Of a stretch of DNA of 64,000 nucleotides, positions 31,594 through 43,700 are shown one piece after another. Made by a program: the position numbers and the translations under genes. The notes beneath the pieces were generated by a model. The model ran no database searches, was not told where the DNA came from, and worked only from the letters and a program-made list of their open reading frames with translations. Within the stretch, counting starts at the first letter, position 1. Each line of letters opens with the position of its first letter. Location: contig WNNJ02000487.1 of the NCBI GenBank assembly GCA_012934845.2, forward strand, positions 310,001 through 374,000, read 5' to 3'. The stretch is from Pomphorhynchus laevis. Taxonomy: Eukaryota > Acanthocephala > Palaeacanthocephala > Echinorhynchida > Pomphorhynchidae.

Positions 31594-34088
31594 ATGTCAA
31601 GTATCGGTGAACCTTTTTCACTGAACATTGATCAGTGGAATTCGGGAGAAGCTTCGGCCCTTAGACTTCTCTCAGGCCGAGATGCAGATGTTATAGTCCT
31701 TCAGGAGACGCGGTCTATCCGTCTCCCCCAGGACATTACTCGATTTATCCCAAAGCACATTTGTTCCCACTATACTCTGTACATAACTCCGCCTCACTCC
31801 TCTTCATCTCAAGGACTCTTGACCCTAGTTAAATGCTCTTTAAGATCCTCTCTTCTTTTAAATTATTCTTGTCCAGCCCTTTCTTGTTTAATAGTTTCTC
31901 TCTGTAAGAACGGTAAACGTTTTAGTCTTGCCAACGTCTACATTCGTCAAGGGGAGATTCACAAGAATCGTAACCTCTTGGATCGGATCATTGATAGCAG
32001 CTATGACATGGTACAAGGTGATTTCAACGACAGAACTGGTCGTTGGATTAATGCAGCACTCCGCAGAGCTAGGAACCGGTACTTCATTCATAAACCACCA
32101 TCCCCTACCTTTCATTGTTCTACAACAAACTCACTCCTGGACCTTCTACTGATTCAAAAGAGGTGGTTGTTAAAACCCCTCTGTCCTGAACATTCGCTTC
32201 AACATCTGTCCACCTCTCATGACCTAATTCGTTGGCGGATAGAAGAGGACATGCTGCTTCGGAGGAGATTCCACTTTGATCCAATCAGAGTGGCCGTCTT
32301 TCAGGCAGCTGTTTGGCGCTTCCCCCGAATTGGGAATGAGAGTTTAACGGAATTCAATTCCTACCTCTCTTCGCAAGCTACCGGGATTTTATCGACTACC
32401 TATAAAGGTTGCCTTTTCAATCCCACTCCAACAAAGCTCAAGACCCTTGCACATATGCTCCATCTTCCCAATCTCTCTTCTTCTGCACGTCAATCTCTCT
32501 CGAAAGAATACTGGAGCAGTAGATATAGGTTTCAGCTTGGTAAGGATAGGGCAAGCATTGCTTCCCTTAATCCGTCCCGGTCTTCCTTCTGAAAGATATT
32601 TAAGAAAGAGATATTTGTTTGTTGGAGAGAAAGTGCATCTGGGTAAGTTGGTAGCATCGGTCTTGCTAATGTTTTGTTGGAGTCGCTTGCCCTACATAAT
32701 TATGGAGCCACGTAATCACCGCAACCAATCCCGCCTTGGGGGGACTTCAGGAGTAGGGATCTCTCTGTTCCAGAGATCCTGAATGCATGGGGTCCTCTTC
32801 CGGGCACCTCCAAGTCCACCGCTCCACTCTCTTCTCGGGTCTGTCAGCTTTTGACAGTCGATTTAAGGAGAGAAGTGGCCGTCACTATGCTTTTAGCATC
32901 GCCCTCTGATATAGCCGGCATCAATATTAGCAAGAGAATTTTTATCCCTAAGAGAAATCCGGTTCGCTCTCCAAAATACCTGCGGCCCATCTCGATGAGC
33001 TGTAGGTATCATGTGTTCGTCAAAGGTCGCTCGGTATATTCAGCAGTTGGTGAGGTGCAGCAGTATTATCGAGAGAATAGCAATCAACTCGTTGTGGCTG
33101 TTTTCCTTGATTTCTCTGCCGCATTTGACCGTATCTCCATTCCCTTTGTGATCTCTTCTCTCAGGTCCCTCGGGTTGCCTGCGAGAATTGTTAACAAGGT
33201 GGAGATACTGTTGTACACCAAGCGATTTTTTCTATGAAGACGACCCTGATGCACGTCAGTTCTACCCTATTACGGATGTGCCTCAAGGTTCACCATTTTC
33301 TCCTATCTTGTATCTTGCTGCCTCCATTCAACTGTTCAAAATATTTAAACGCGAAAAACGTCCAGTGGTATACGCTGATGATGCCACATCCCTGTTTTCT
33401 GGACGCAGGTACAAAGACGTAGTCTCTGACATCTGCCAGTTCTTTTTAAGATTAAAAGATCAGCTTCCCAAGTCCAACCTTATTTTAAACTCCTCGAAAT
33501 CGCAGGTAGTTGTTTTTCATGGCGCCCCTGCGACGAAGAAAAAGCTTAAGAGATTAGCACTCTCTGCTCTATCCTCTTTACTGCCCAACGAACCACTCCC
33601 TGTCTTTTCTAGTCGAGTAAGATACCTGGGATTTTCTGTGACCGTGAACTGGTCAGCTAAGGCTGACCTGGATATACTTAAACGTATCCTGAAGAGAGCG
33701 AGATGGGCCCTGAAACGGGCTCAGCATCTGTCATTAAGGGAGAAATCCCAGGTACGTCTCTGGGTACCTGGACTATCTCGGGATTAGTCTTCTTTTAGAG
33801 AGGACGTCCCCCTGAGCAAAGGCTAAGGTTCTTAAATCTGCTCGTGTCCCGCTTACCTGGCATCGTCCGCCGCGATTGGATCCATTGGGGGTGGCAGACC
33901 CCGGGTGGTTCAGTCGTAAGGCGGCGAGTTGGATTGGTTGGAGGGCTCTGATTCCTGGACATCAGCTTGTAGGAGGTTTTGGAAGACTACAGATGAACAA
34001 TTACAGTTCTGCTGTGTATCGGACGTTGTCTAAGTACTGGCTGATGTGTTTTGTTCTTTTATGTTGCCTTGTGTTATCTTTCTATTAA
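31594..34088 (+). pseudogene. LINE-A ORF2, endonuclease and reverse transcriptase
   Basis: The first frame (to 32592) holds an APE-type endonuclease: QWNSGEASALRLLSGRDADV, IVLQETRS, LANVYIR and GDFNDR. The expected catalytic E and D-x-N residues are present. After frame changes near 32590 and 32850 the RT reads VVAVFLDFSAAFDRISIPFV, then after a one-base insertion in a T-run near 33230 TDVPQGSPFSPILYLAAS, VVYADDATSLFSGR and RYLGFSVTVNWSAKADLDIL. The C-terminal part (MDPLGVADPGWFSRKAASW) is in another frame. The YADD catalytic box is intact. At least three lesions block expression. Confidence 0.85.
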
Positions 34089-34171
34089 GAAAATATTTAT
34101 TTATTTATTTATTTATAAATTATTTTTGAATATACACAAAATATACTAAGAATAAAAACACAAAATTTTTT

Positions 34172-34210
34172 GGTTCAATATTTCGACTATCAATTGTATC
34201 CGCCATCAGG
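34172..34210 (-). ncRNA. Possible decayed PLE hammerhead
   Basis: On the - strand CCTGATGGCGGATACAATTG is followed by ATAGTCGAAATATTG. This resembles PLE hammerhead spacing, but the first box is CTGATGG and helix II does not pair well. It lies just after the LINE tail. Confidence 0.3.
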
Positions 34211-34726
34211 AAAGTTTTTTTTTATCTAGAAGTGAAACAATTTGGAAAATTAATTCAATGTAAAATTATAGATTGCAGATGGAATTAAATGACTAACTGC
34301 TCTTGTTTTCTAATAGTAGAGCTTCAAACTGTTGCTCATATCATTATTATATTTGATGTTTATTTAGGGCGAAACAGTTTTATTAGAAGTGCTTAGGCCA
34401 ATTTTAAGTTTGAACTTCCATTGCATTTATAAATAATTTTAGAGTCGTGTGGGACAGTTTGTATTTTATCTTCGTCACGCTCGTATTTTAGGTGTTCTAA
34501 GTGTTCCAAAGTACATATAAGTAATATAGAAGGTTTACCACTGTGCATTAAGATACCGTTTAATGTAACGACCTCTTTAAAAATATAATTTTTTGAAAAT
34601 TTAATTTTTTAATTTAATTTTAAAAATGATAGTAAAGTTTATAGATTCGCTATTCGTATTATATATTAGTTTGTAAATTTATATAATTTAATTCAGATTT
34701 ATGGTGTCAATACAAACATCTTCAAG

Positions 34727-34899
34727 GTATGTATCTAACGCAATCCATAGTTTTGGATACTATCAGTAAGAAGAGGAGGAAAGTTATGCTAGAGGAACAG
34801 CTCAGAATTCTGGAAAGAGACATACAATTTTTAGAAACTCACTCGACTATATTTGTCGTAAATCAAAACCGATGTTTAAATACCTTAATAATCAGATAA
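34727..34899 (+). CDS. ENKUR: Enkurin-like gene, exon C (C-terminus)
   Basis: After CATCTTCAAG the exon starts with GT, which completes the split codon from exon B as AGT (Ser). The frame then reads MYLTQSIVLDTISKKRRKVM, LEEQLRILERDIQFLETHS and TIFVVN, and stops at TAA 34897-34899. This matches the enkurin C-terminus (D-x-I-x-KK-x-R, then LEEE-x-x-LE-DI-x-x-E-H). Compared with vertebrate enkurin about ten or more residues (the NW-E segment) are missing between B and C. Either they are lost or a small exon of length 3n lies unseen in the 6.65-kb intron, which is filled with a Penelope element and a LINE. Confidence 0.85.
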
Positions 34900-35275
34900 A
34901 CCTATGAGAATAAGCAAATATAGTACAAATATATTATATCAGAATAAGCAAATATAATGCCTTAGACTCTATTATATAAAAATATAATTAACAATGTTTT
35001 ATATATAAATTGTATATTTGTATTTTTTATGTATTCAGCAGATGTTTCACAGTATAGCGATAATTTGATAATTTAATAATTTGAAAATATAAAGTAGTTT
35101 TCTCATTGATGGAAATTTGCAGTAAAATCTTGATCGCTAGATTATATTATGAAAATATGAATTTTTCAATATATAGCTTTCAATTTTATTTAAATATTAA
35201 ATGATTAACAGTTCCTGTTAACTTCTGTTACAATATTTCGACTATAACATTATAATAATCATATAAAATTTTATT

Positions 35276-35649
35276 CTAATTATATTCTCCAGTATCTTTT
35301 GTTTCTTGTGGCTTGTCCGGCTTTGGAGGGATAACCCATTCTTTCAGCGGACCATCGTCATCGAATGAATCTTTGAAATAGACCAGTTCACACGTCAAAT
35401 CCGGACGTCCAATTGAAGTAGGGAAGCCATAGCTGGCCGGATATCGAATGCATTCGCAAGAGTGTCGTCTGCACAGTGCAGCTATGTTAAGCCCAGCTCC
35501 AATGCCATTATCATTTCTCTGACAAGTCTGTATATACTCTAGATGTTGTTCTTGACCATCATATATCAGACTGGATGAAGGCATTTCAATTATATTAAGA
35601 CGTTTGATTGACGGGGAAATCGTATCGTCGCAGGCTGGAGGCATTACGG
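35276..35649 (-). CDS. Unrecognised cysteine-rich terminal exon
   Basis: On the - strand a possible acceptor (TATATTGAAAG) precedes CCGTAATG. The frame runs to TAA at 35276 and encodes about 124 residues: VMPPACDDTISPSIKRLN, YIQTCQRNDNGIGAGLN, IAALCRRHSCECIRYPASYG and LTCELVYFKD, ending with an acidic, proline-rich tail. Six cysteines and even codon usage suggest a real, perhaps secreted or extracellular, host protein, but no family is recognised. No other exon is seen upstream (higher coordinates). It is convergent with enkurin, whose stop is 377 bases away. Confidence 0.5.
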
Positions 35650-35656
35650 CTTTCAA

Positions 35657-37320
35657 TATATAGCTTTCAATGCAAGTTTAAAATAAAGCACTATTTAAAA
35701 AAATATAGAATATATATTTATTTAATATAGAATAAATTTAGAATATAATACTATTTTTGAATTTCCTGTGGCATACTGATCAGTTTGCCGAACTCCATTT
35801 TATTTTTGTTATGTTCAATTTTAAAAAATTGACTGTGAAATTGACTACGGAATAAATAAATCAAAAATTAACATAAATTTAGTTGATTTAATTAATTGTA
35901 TATGAAAATGCTACTTTTAGTCTGTATTTTAATATTGAATTAAAATTTATAAAATTTTAATATACATGTTTTGAAATGAACCAGTTTTTAACACGAATTA
36001 TTGCTATCATCAATTGATTTATTTCTTATTTTTGAAATAAAAATAAGAAGAATTACTTTTAATTTTCAAGTAAATTACATATTTTCAAAATTTGTTGTTT
36101 TTAATAAAAAATTAAAACTGGCTTAAACTTTAATGATTAGCAAAATTGTAGCAATGTACTTTGTTTTATTTCATTTGAAGATTATCATTACAATTGCTTC
36201 CAAAGCTAGCAGTCTATAATCGTATAACAAGTAAAAATGACTCATCATAATCCAAAATGTGTCAAAAATGACTCATATTAGCTGATTGTTTAACTGACAT
36301 AGATCTTAGGAATTTTTAAGTTTAAGATTTCTTGTCGTTTTTTAAAATTCAACTATGCATAAAATGTTAAAAATAACCATTAAACCGTCACTATCTGATT
36401 GATTTTCAAACAGTATGTGCTTCATTTACAGTTACGCTTGCGTAATTTGCTTAGGTGACGAAAATATGTAGACGAATAAACGTCCATTAACATATGCCTA
36501 AAACACTTTACCATTTATAAACAGCTCAAAGTGATTATCTTCAACCTGAGAGAATAAAGATTTATGTTACATTTATTTATTAAAGATAGTTTTTGCGAGG
36601 GAATTTTGTCTAGTCTGCGTTATTTTCCAGTAACAATTTGGAAGTTATCACGTTTGCGCATAAGGATATATACAACAGTACGAGAATTTTAGGATAACAT
36701 TTAAAAATACACAAAGGAATTAATATATAAATAGACAACCATAAAATAAGACATCCATCGTTACACAAAATAATTAAATAAATCCAAGCATCGTTGGAGT
36801 ATTTAATATATTTAAAATTGTGCACATTGGAAAGCTTTCTGATTTTGGACTTATAAGAATATACAGATCATGTATACTGTAAATGTTAGTATAGAGTTAG
36901 GCAGGTAGGTTTAAAAATGTTTTTAGGCGAATTTTAGTAAAATCCAGTGCCCTTGTAAACCTTTGAACTACCATATCTGTACATACACAAACTGATCTGC
37001 AGATGTGAAGTGTTTTAAAGTTTTAAAGTTTTTTGTTTATGAAGCATTTAACATTTCTATTTTTTATATTTGTAAAGTTTAAACTCTCGTATAAAATTTA
37101 ATTGTGTAGATATATTTTAATGCTTATTGCCTTTAACATTGAATATCAGGGCAAACGACGAAACTGTGGAGGCAATAAAAATCCGTTTAGTACTGTAAAT
37201 GCATATCACGTTAGATGGAGTTTTGATCACTCTTATTATTTTCATTTCGGATAGCACTAATTGATTGTTTGATTGTTTGAATAAGACAAAAAATCTAATT
37301 GAATATGAAAAAATATTAAA
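35657..37320. other. AT-rich spacer, no gene seen
   Basis: No motif-bearing frame on either strand; if the cysteine-rich gene extends here its other exons are not recognisable. Confidence 0.5.
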
Positions 37321-37330
37321 AAGAGTGTAG

Positions 37331-37590
37331 GAATAGAGGCTAAAACATGATAACACAGTAGTTTTTCCTGATGACATCTATTCTTTATTCGAATACATTG
37401 TATATTATTTATTTGTCATTTAATAAAAATTTTAAATTTTAAATTTAATTTTTTTTATCGTTATATAAATATGGATTGAATAAAATCTTATAATCATTTA
37501 TCATTTATAATTATTTATCTTTATTTTTAATTTATATTTAGTATACAATACGTAGACTCAGTTACCTGATCTGATTTGTTCTACTGACAA
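37331..37590 (+). mobile_element. Penelope-like terminal repeat (copy P6) with 3' tail
   Basis: 37331-37383 aligns with the second half of the structured module. It contains GAATAGAGG, CTAAAAC, ATGATAACACAGTAG, CTGATGA (37368-37374) and CATCTATTC. GAATAGA pairs with TCTATTC. In copy P1 the same helix is GAATTAG with CTAATTC, so one base is lost on each side together. The hairpin and pseudoknot 5' half are missing. Downstream the sequence follows the PLE tail to TACGTAGACTCAGTTACCTG near 37550-37570. Confidence 0.65.
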
Positions 37591-38680
37591 GTTGTTATTG
37601 ATCTGTAGACATTGTTTTCTGGTAATATAACCTCTGTCGGAACTCTAGTGGAGTTTTGCTCACACTTATATCTAAATATTGGAAAGCAATAATTTAAATC
37701 TGTTTGGTTGAATAAGGCAAAAAATCTTGTTGGATATTTTAAAATACCTCATAAGACAAATTAATTTCAGAATTATCTACTCTCTGTTTGATTAAGCGAA
37801 TTCCTATCTAAAAATAAAGTTAATTTAGTTTTGATAATTATCTTCATTGTTCAAATTGAAGCTAACTCACTCTTACTTTGTTACGCATAATGACTATTTC
37901 GTTTTGCTAATTTAAATATTTTATATAATGTGATGAGAGGGGTTTAAACATGTTAAATTCTAGAGCGTTGCTTATACTTCCAGCTTATATTTTCCTTATC
38001 CTCAAGAACTTATTTTATGGCTAATACAAAAATGAAAATTTCGCAAATACGGTTTTAACTTTTTCAATTAATATGCTGATTCGCTCTTGACTTAACACTT
38101 TCAAGATTGGTTTATTTTGTTCATATTTGGGAATTCCGTATTTATGTTCTTTTAGTAACATTAAAAAATTGACACTTATAATATCACAAATAGCTTAGAT
38201 ATTGATTCTTAAAAGGTCTTGATTTTAACGTAAACTTTTAATATCACAATTAGCTTAGATATGGGTTTTTAAACGGTTTTAAGTTTTCAATAAAATTTTT
38301 GAATTACTTTAATTACTTTTTATGTTTGAAAATTTCAAACTAGTTATTTATCCGGAAAGCACACATTCTTGCTTCAAAGATTACATGTTTGTAGGGTAGA
38401 TATTTTAAAAGTTATATGCTAGTGATAATACAATTTTTGTTGCAGATTGATTAACGCTTAGCTCTAATATAACATTTCACTGCAAAGCTAGCGGATATTT
38501 TCATAAATGTTTAATGAATTATAAATATGTAAGTACAACTGCATTAGTCCATATAAAGCCACGCTTTTATTAAAAAATGTTTATTACATGAGTCATGTAT
38601 AAATGCGAATGGTACAGAGCGTTCTCTGAGTTCTTTCTGATTAAAAAGAATTATAAGGACGTAGTAAAAAACTTCTCAAA
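37591..38680. other. AT-rich spacer, no gene seen
   Basis: A string AATATCACAA-TAGCTTAGATAT occurs twice (about 38177 and 38243), a short direct duplication. Nothing else recognised. Confidence 0.5.
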
Positions 38681-38685
38681 GGTTG

Positions 38686-38753
38686 ACACTTGTGGATCCC
38701 TGGGCTATCACATATCCCCGTGATATGCCCACGCTACTAGGGGAAATAAGTGT
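38686..38753. other. Strongly self-complementary 68-base segment
   Basis: Outer arms ACACTT and AAGTGT enclose a stem GGGC-TATCAC / GTGATA-T-GCCC with loop ATATCCCC. The loop's TCCCC can pair with GGGGA further downstream, suggesting a pseudoknot. Single copy in the window; no known RNA family is matched with confidence. Confidence 0.35.
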
Positions 38754-39348
38754 CTATCGTTGTTGTCACAGTTGATTATCAGGTGTAATAATTGAATGAT
38801 TGATGAAAATACGGATCTGTTTAGGTAATGGAAATTCATTACCTCCTTCCGTAAATGAATATATATATATATCACGATCGAGAGAGTACTGATTGGTGTT
38901 GCTAACGTTTTTACAGAAAAACTGATTCAAAATCTATTTGATTGTTTGAACAATACAAATTAATTTCATAGTTCTCAACCTTTACTTTTTGTTTGTAGTA
39001 AGCAAATCCTGTTAAGCGAAATCATTTGGCAAATATAAATTTATTTCGTGGTAAATAATATCAATTGTACATTTTTTACGTATTTGATAAAATGCTAAAA
39101 AAATAAAGATCAATTATTACGAAATTTAGAAATTGGTAAATTTCATTTTGATAATCTCTAATTATAAATTAAATTGTAAAAATTTTATATTAATTGCCTG
39201 TCTAAAGATTTTAAACTTTAAATGTATGTACTTTTAAAGATTTCGTGGAATTAGGAAAAATTCACATTAAATATTGAGTATTAAATTAATCAAACTCAAA
39301 TGTCGCTAGTTATAATGTTTATTTTTGAAGAGTTGACCATTCTTTAAG

Positions 39349-39390
39349 TACATCAACGTTTCGACCAGACATAAGTATGGTCTTTTGCAA
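39349..39390 (-). ncRNA. PLE hammerhead remnant (helix II and GAAA only)
   Basis: On the - strand CTTGCAAAA is followed by helix II GACCA / TGGTC (loop TACTTATGTC) and GAAACGTTGATG. The helix and GAAAC are intact, but the CUGANGA box has become CTTGCAAAA, so cleavage is not expected. Confidence 0.45.
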
Positions 39391-40179
39391 GTCAGCTCTG
39401 ACAAAAAGTTCAACTTTGTGATTTAATGCAGAAGACTTCAAGGAAATTTATCTTATTTCAAGTTGTCGATTAGCATCTTTAAGTCATAATTTGACTTACT
39501 TTCTCCACTGTTACTTTCTCCACAGGCGTTACCCTGAGAATATTGATTTTTATCTTAAGTGCTTCGATATCGTTAAATTCAATTTGATGTTTGTTTAATG
39601 ACGATGTTCTGACATTGAAGATAACGAATCACATTTTCTTACAACGCTTCAATGATCCTTTATGCTGTGGGGTAACCATCGCTTGATTTGACTCATATAC
39701 GTAACCCCATATTCCTTAAATTTGTAATAGAACTATAATATTTGAGGTACTATTGGTTTTTGTTTATAAAAGTTTCTTGATGGATAAAGCCATTTATCAA
39801 AAATGCCTTCTAAAATCATCTTATAGCGCTTTGTGCTTTAGTTGTCGAAGAATGATTATCGGAAGTATTTTTGTACACTTCAGTACTGTAATGATTAACG
39901 TGCACGCATTACTGGATCATCGGGTATATATATCGATGTCCTATAGATGTACATGTCATCGTGTGGTAGGATGCTCTGTTAATCAAGTTTCGAATGCAAC
40001 TTTTGTATTCAGATCAAAACCAAATAATCATCAAAATATCGCCAGTATGTATAGATGTTTATCAATCTATCATATATATGCTATTGCCTGATGATAACTG
40101 CATAGCAGAATCTATAGGGTACGATTGTATATACAACATATTGACAACTAGATTTTGAAAGATAAAACATTCGATCTAC
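39391..40179. other. Spacer, no gene supported
   Basis: A 112-codon + strand open frame (39753-40091) contains several cysteines and LDHRVYISMSYR, but no family is recognised. Chance or a decayed repeat are both possible. Confidence 0.4.
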
Positions 40180-40720
40180 GAACTGCAGACTCCATACACT
40201 TCTATACGATCACTTCAGTGATGGATTACCCGGCAATACTAATTACTAGTCCCAACTGGTCGTTTCAGTTGCTTGAGTGACAGTAAAATAAGCAATTTCT
40301 GGCACGTTTAAAATCATATATATAATGGTTTATAAGAAACAAACTACGGTATCATTTCTTTATTACTTCCAACTCCAAACACCTTGACTCACAACATGTC
40401 AGATTATATACTGAAATATTGGTATTGTTTCTTCTGCCACTGATGTGAAATGGTACACCCGAATTCATCAGAAGACTGTGCACCGCAGTAATTTCCTTTT
40501 AAGCACTATTTGCACTTTCAGATTTGAATATAGGTTCTTTTGATCAGTAGGTCTACGCCTTACCGACTAGACTAACCATATCGTACAGCTAGAAATTCTT
40601 CAGTATATCAAACCTTCAATGTAATGATTTTCTGAAACAGTATATGCTCACTTATGTGATCAGGAGATCATTGAACCATCACCGATTCAATGATCTCTTG
40701 ATCATTGAAAAAACACAAAA
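40180..40720 (+). repeat. Interspersed repeat, second copy of the 9050-9300 family
   Basis: Shares CTCCATACACTT, TACGGTATCATTTCTT, TTCCAACTCCA, TTTCTGAAAC and GTGATCAGGAGATCATTGAA with the - strand of 9050-9300. This copy also holds a weak tRNA-like segment near 40505-40585 (- strand): TTAGTCTAGTCGG resembles an A box and ATTCAAATCT a B box. It may be a SINE composite; the family is unknown. Confidence 0.5.
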
Positions 40721-43700
40721 GCGATGTTTCCATTACCACACGGTCAATATGATCAAATACCACTGTATCAAATGTAAATAATGAGGATTTCTGGAAATTG
40801 TTTTGTTCATTTTTTTGTGTTTTTGTATTTGCGACCTTTTGAAATGGGTAACAATATCCGGTAGAAGCGTTATTTAGAATTGGTTACACGAGACAGATTT
40901 GCATAATGGAAACATTAATTAAACTAATTAATTAATAAGTTTAATTAAATTAATATAATTAATTAAATTTATGATAATTATAACTATTTATAATTAAATT
41001 AATTTAATAATAATTATATTTAATTAAAAATTCTGCAAAATAGCAAAAGTTCATGTTATTTATCTTTTATTAATTGCAATTAATTAATATTATGTGCAAT
41101 TTACTTTGTATAAGTTAATATTATGTCATGTCCGACTTTTATTTATAACTTTTAATATTTCTTTAATATTAATTATTGCATATAATAATATTGATGATGA
41201 GGAACAATAATGCATTTGATTTAACGAATTAAATATTTATTTATGAAATAAAAATGGTATTCAATTAATAATTTTGCCAAACAACAAAAGTTCATTAATT
41301 GTATATACGCACAAATATACATATATGACTAATTATATGACTAATATATTAATTGTATATATGACTCTAATATAGAAATGAGACGTAAGATCTATGTATC
41401 TTAACAAATCAAATTAGTGTTTTATGCAATCGTAAAGAAATTTTTATCCGATTAATTAATAATATTTTAAAACGTGAAAACGGATGAAAAACGTTATTCT
41501 AATATGAACTACGAAAACTAACGAATTTTAATTTATTACATGCACACTCGCATGATATATCGACGGTATCTATAATTATCAGGATGGTCTTTTTTCAAAA
41601 ACTACTTTTTGATTTGAAAGGATTATAAGTGTGGTGTAATTAATGAAAAATTAATGGGTGTAATTGCCTTCATAAATATGCAACTCATAATCAAGCTTAC
41701 ATAGTTATTTAGTGATCGGGTGATCACTAAAATGAAATTTTGATATGAGTCCCATACTATATGCTTCAGAAGTAACACATTTTCTAATGTTTTTTTTTCT
41801 GAAATCAAAGTTGTGTACGGATTGATGGATGTGATATCTGAACTGAAATGCGTCACATTATCTGAATGAAATTTTATCCAGATCAGATCTTAATTTTATC
41901 TTTGATTTATTGAAAATAATATTCCATCTGTGGAACAATTGATATTGGAACTTATTATTAATTATTCGTATTTAATATTTTAATTAATATTTTCTATTAA
42001 TAATTAATATTTTAATGATAAATATTAATTTAAGTTCAAGTAATATGTAATAAGTTCAAAAGTAATATATATTTCAGTTTAATAGTAATACATGTGCAGG
42101 CGCTTTACACGACATTTCTTAAGTTTTTAAAAATTATAGAATTTTTATTTATTCAGTTCACAATCGCTTCATGACAGTCAGGCATTGCTATTGACGATAT
42201 CAAATTTATTTTTTAGGTAACTACTTTTTTAATTATACATGCTATCACAATGAAGCTTGTTGAACAAATATGGAGAGGTGGGTAGCATGGCATATAATTT
42301 ATATAATTTATCATAAAAATATCATCCCAATAAAGATAGTATTTATTCAAATTTAGAATAATATAATATAAATGAATTAATATTAAATAATTGCAATAGT
42401 TTTCAATCTAAACGTATTTAAGTATACAGCGTTCCATGTAGGATTTTAATGTGATCTACATTATCTATAAATTAATCTACATATCATTTCAATAGATTAA
42501 ATTAATATTAATTTATAATTTAAAATTGTTAATTTATTAATTTATTTAAAATAAAAATAGAAATTATTACTTATGTAAATCAATAAATTAAAAATTATTA
42601 ATTAGTATATTTCTAATAGAATAAGATAAATTTAACTAATTATAATTATTAATTAGTTATTAATAATTAATAAAATAATTAGTCAATTATTTTTAGAATG
42701 TGAAATAAAGTTACGGCCTTATGCTGGATTATTATTAAGCTTACATTTCAGCTGATTAATTTATATTTAGTTATTAGTAAATGTATTAATATTATTACAC
42801 TTTTTATTTAACCCATCACTTGAATATTTTTAACACTTTTTAATATTATCGAGTGACAGAAATTTGTTTCGTATCACAACACCTGAAAATATCCCATTAA
42901 GGAAACTTTATGTGATCCTTTAGGATTAATGGCCAAGATGCTCCTTAAGACCCTTTAAGTAATCTTAAGTGTAGATTATTTAAATGATCTTAAGATCATT
43001 TAAATATCCTTAAGCTATTTAAGCGACAGTAATAAATTAAGCGGTTTAAAGATTCTTTAAGCCACGTATCTCAAGCCGTCCAGCTTTCTTGAATGGCTTG
43101 AAAATATCCAAGCAATTTTAATATATTTAAAAGAAACGGAAAGAGAAACCGTTTATAATAACTGTGTAATTGTATCAAATGTATGCTGCATCTCACAAAT
43201 AATGCTGAACTCAAGTTGATGCATAAATATATTTTGTTTTGATACACGGAGAAAACGGTTATTTTGTAGTTGTGATAATTATACATTTTAATATACTTTT
43301 GTAAATAACATTCGTACTATTTCGTCTTATCACAATGAAATTGTATGACTTGACTTAAATTTTATGACTTATGAAAGTTGACAAATCTCACCTACAAAAC
43401 CGACTATTGTTTTTCGATGAAATAGTCTGACCAATGGGAAATTATAATTCATTTTTTACGATAACAGATTGTTCGTGTGTAGCTATTGTTTTAAATTGAA
43501 GACTGCAATTATATTTAAAATATTCAATTTATTTAAAAACTTCTTGAAAAGATTGTACAAGCACAACACTTAAAAATACCATCCAGAGACAGCAAAAAAT
43601 TACAAATTAAGGTATTTTTTATCAAAATATGGAAATACTATTTTGCATATGATTTTCATTAAATGCGATTTTTCATATGTTGTGATGCAAAACTAATTTA

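Larger units (their letters stand above)
30380..34125 (+). mobile_element. Non-LTR retrotransposon with CCHC ORF1 and APE-type ORF2 (LINE-A copy 1)
   Basis: Near full-length element: ORF1 (30455-31560), ORF2 (31594-34088) and a 3' tail of (ATTT) repeats at about 34098-34118. It lies in the enkurin intron, same strand as the gene. A second copy of the family lies at 45990-49470, with nearly identical RT sequence but more decay. The arrangement (zinc-knuckle ORF1, apurinic-type endonuclease, RT) fits the Jockey/I/R1 group; the exact clade is not settled. Frameshifts and stops in both ORFs make it inactive. Confidence 0.8.

Noticed and set aside
31888..32115. - strand frame inside LINE-A ORF2
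   Set aside because: Shadow of the endonuclease coding strand.
36610..36825. Hydrophobic 71-codon frame resembling a membrane peptide
   Set aside because: AT-rich sequence readily yields I/L/Y-rich frames; no start context, homology or splice signals.
39753..40091. 112-codon + strand frame as a host gene
   Set aside because: No family, no splice signals, and it lies next to a decayed repeat.
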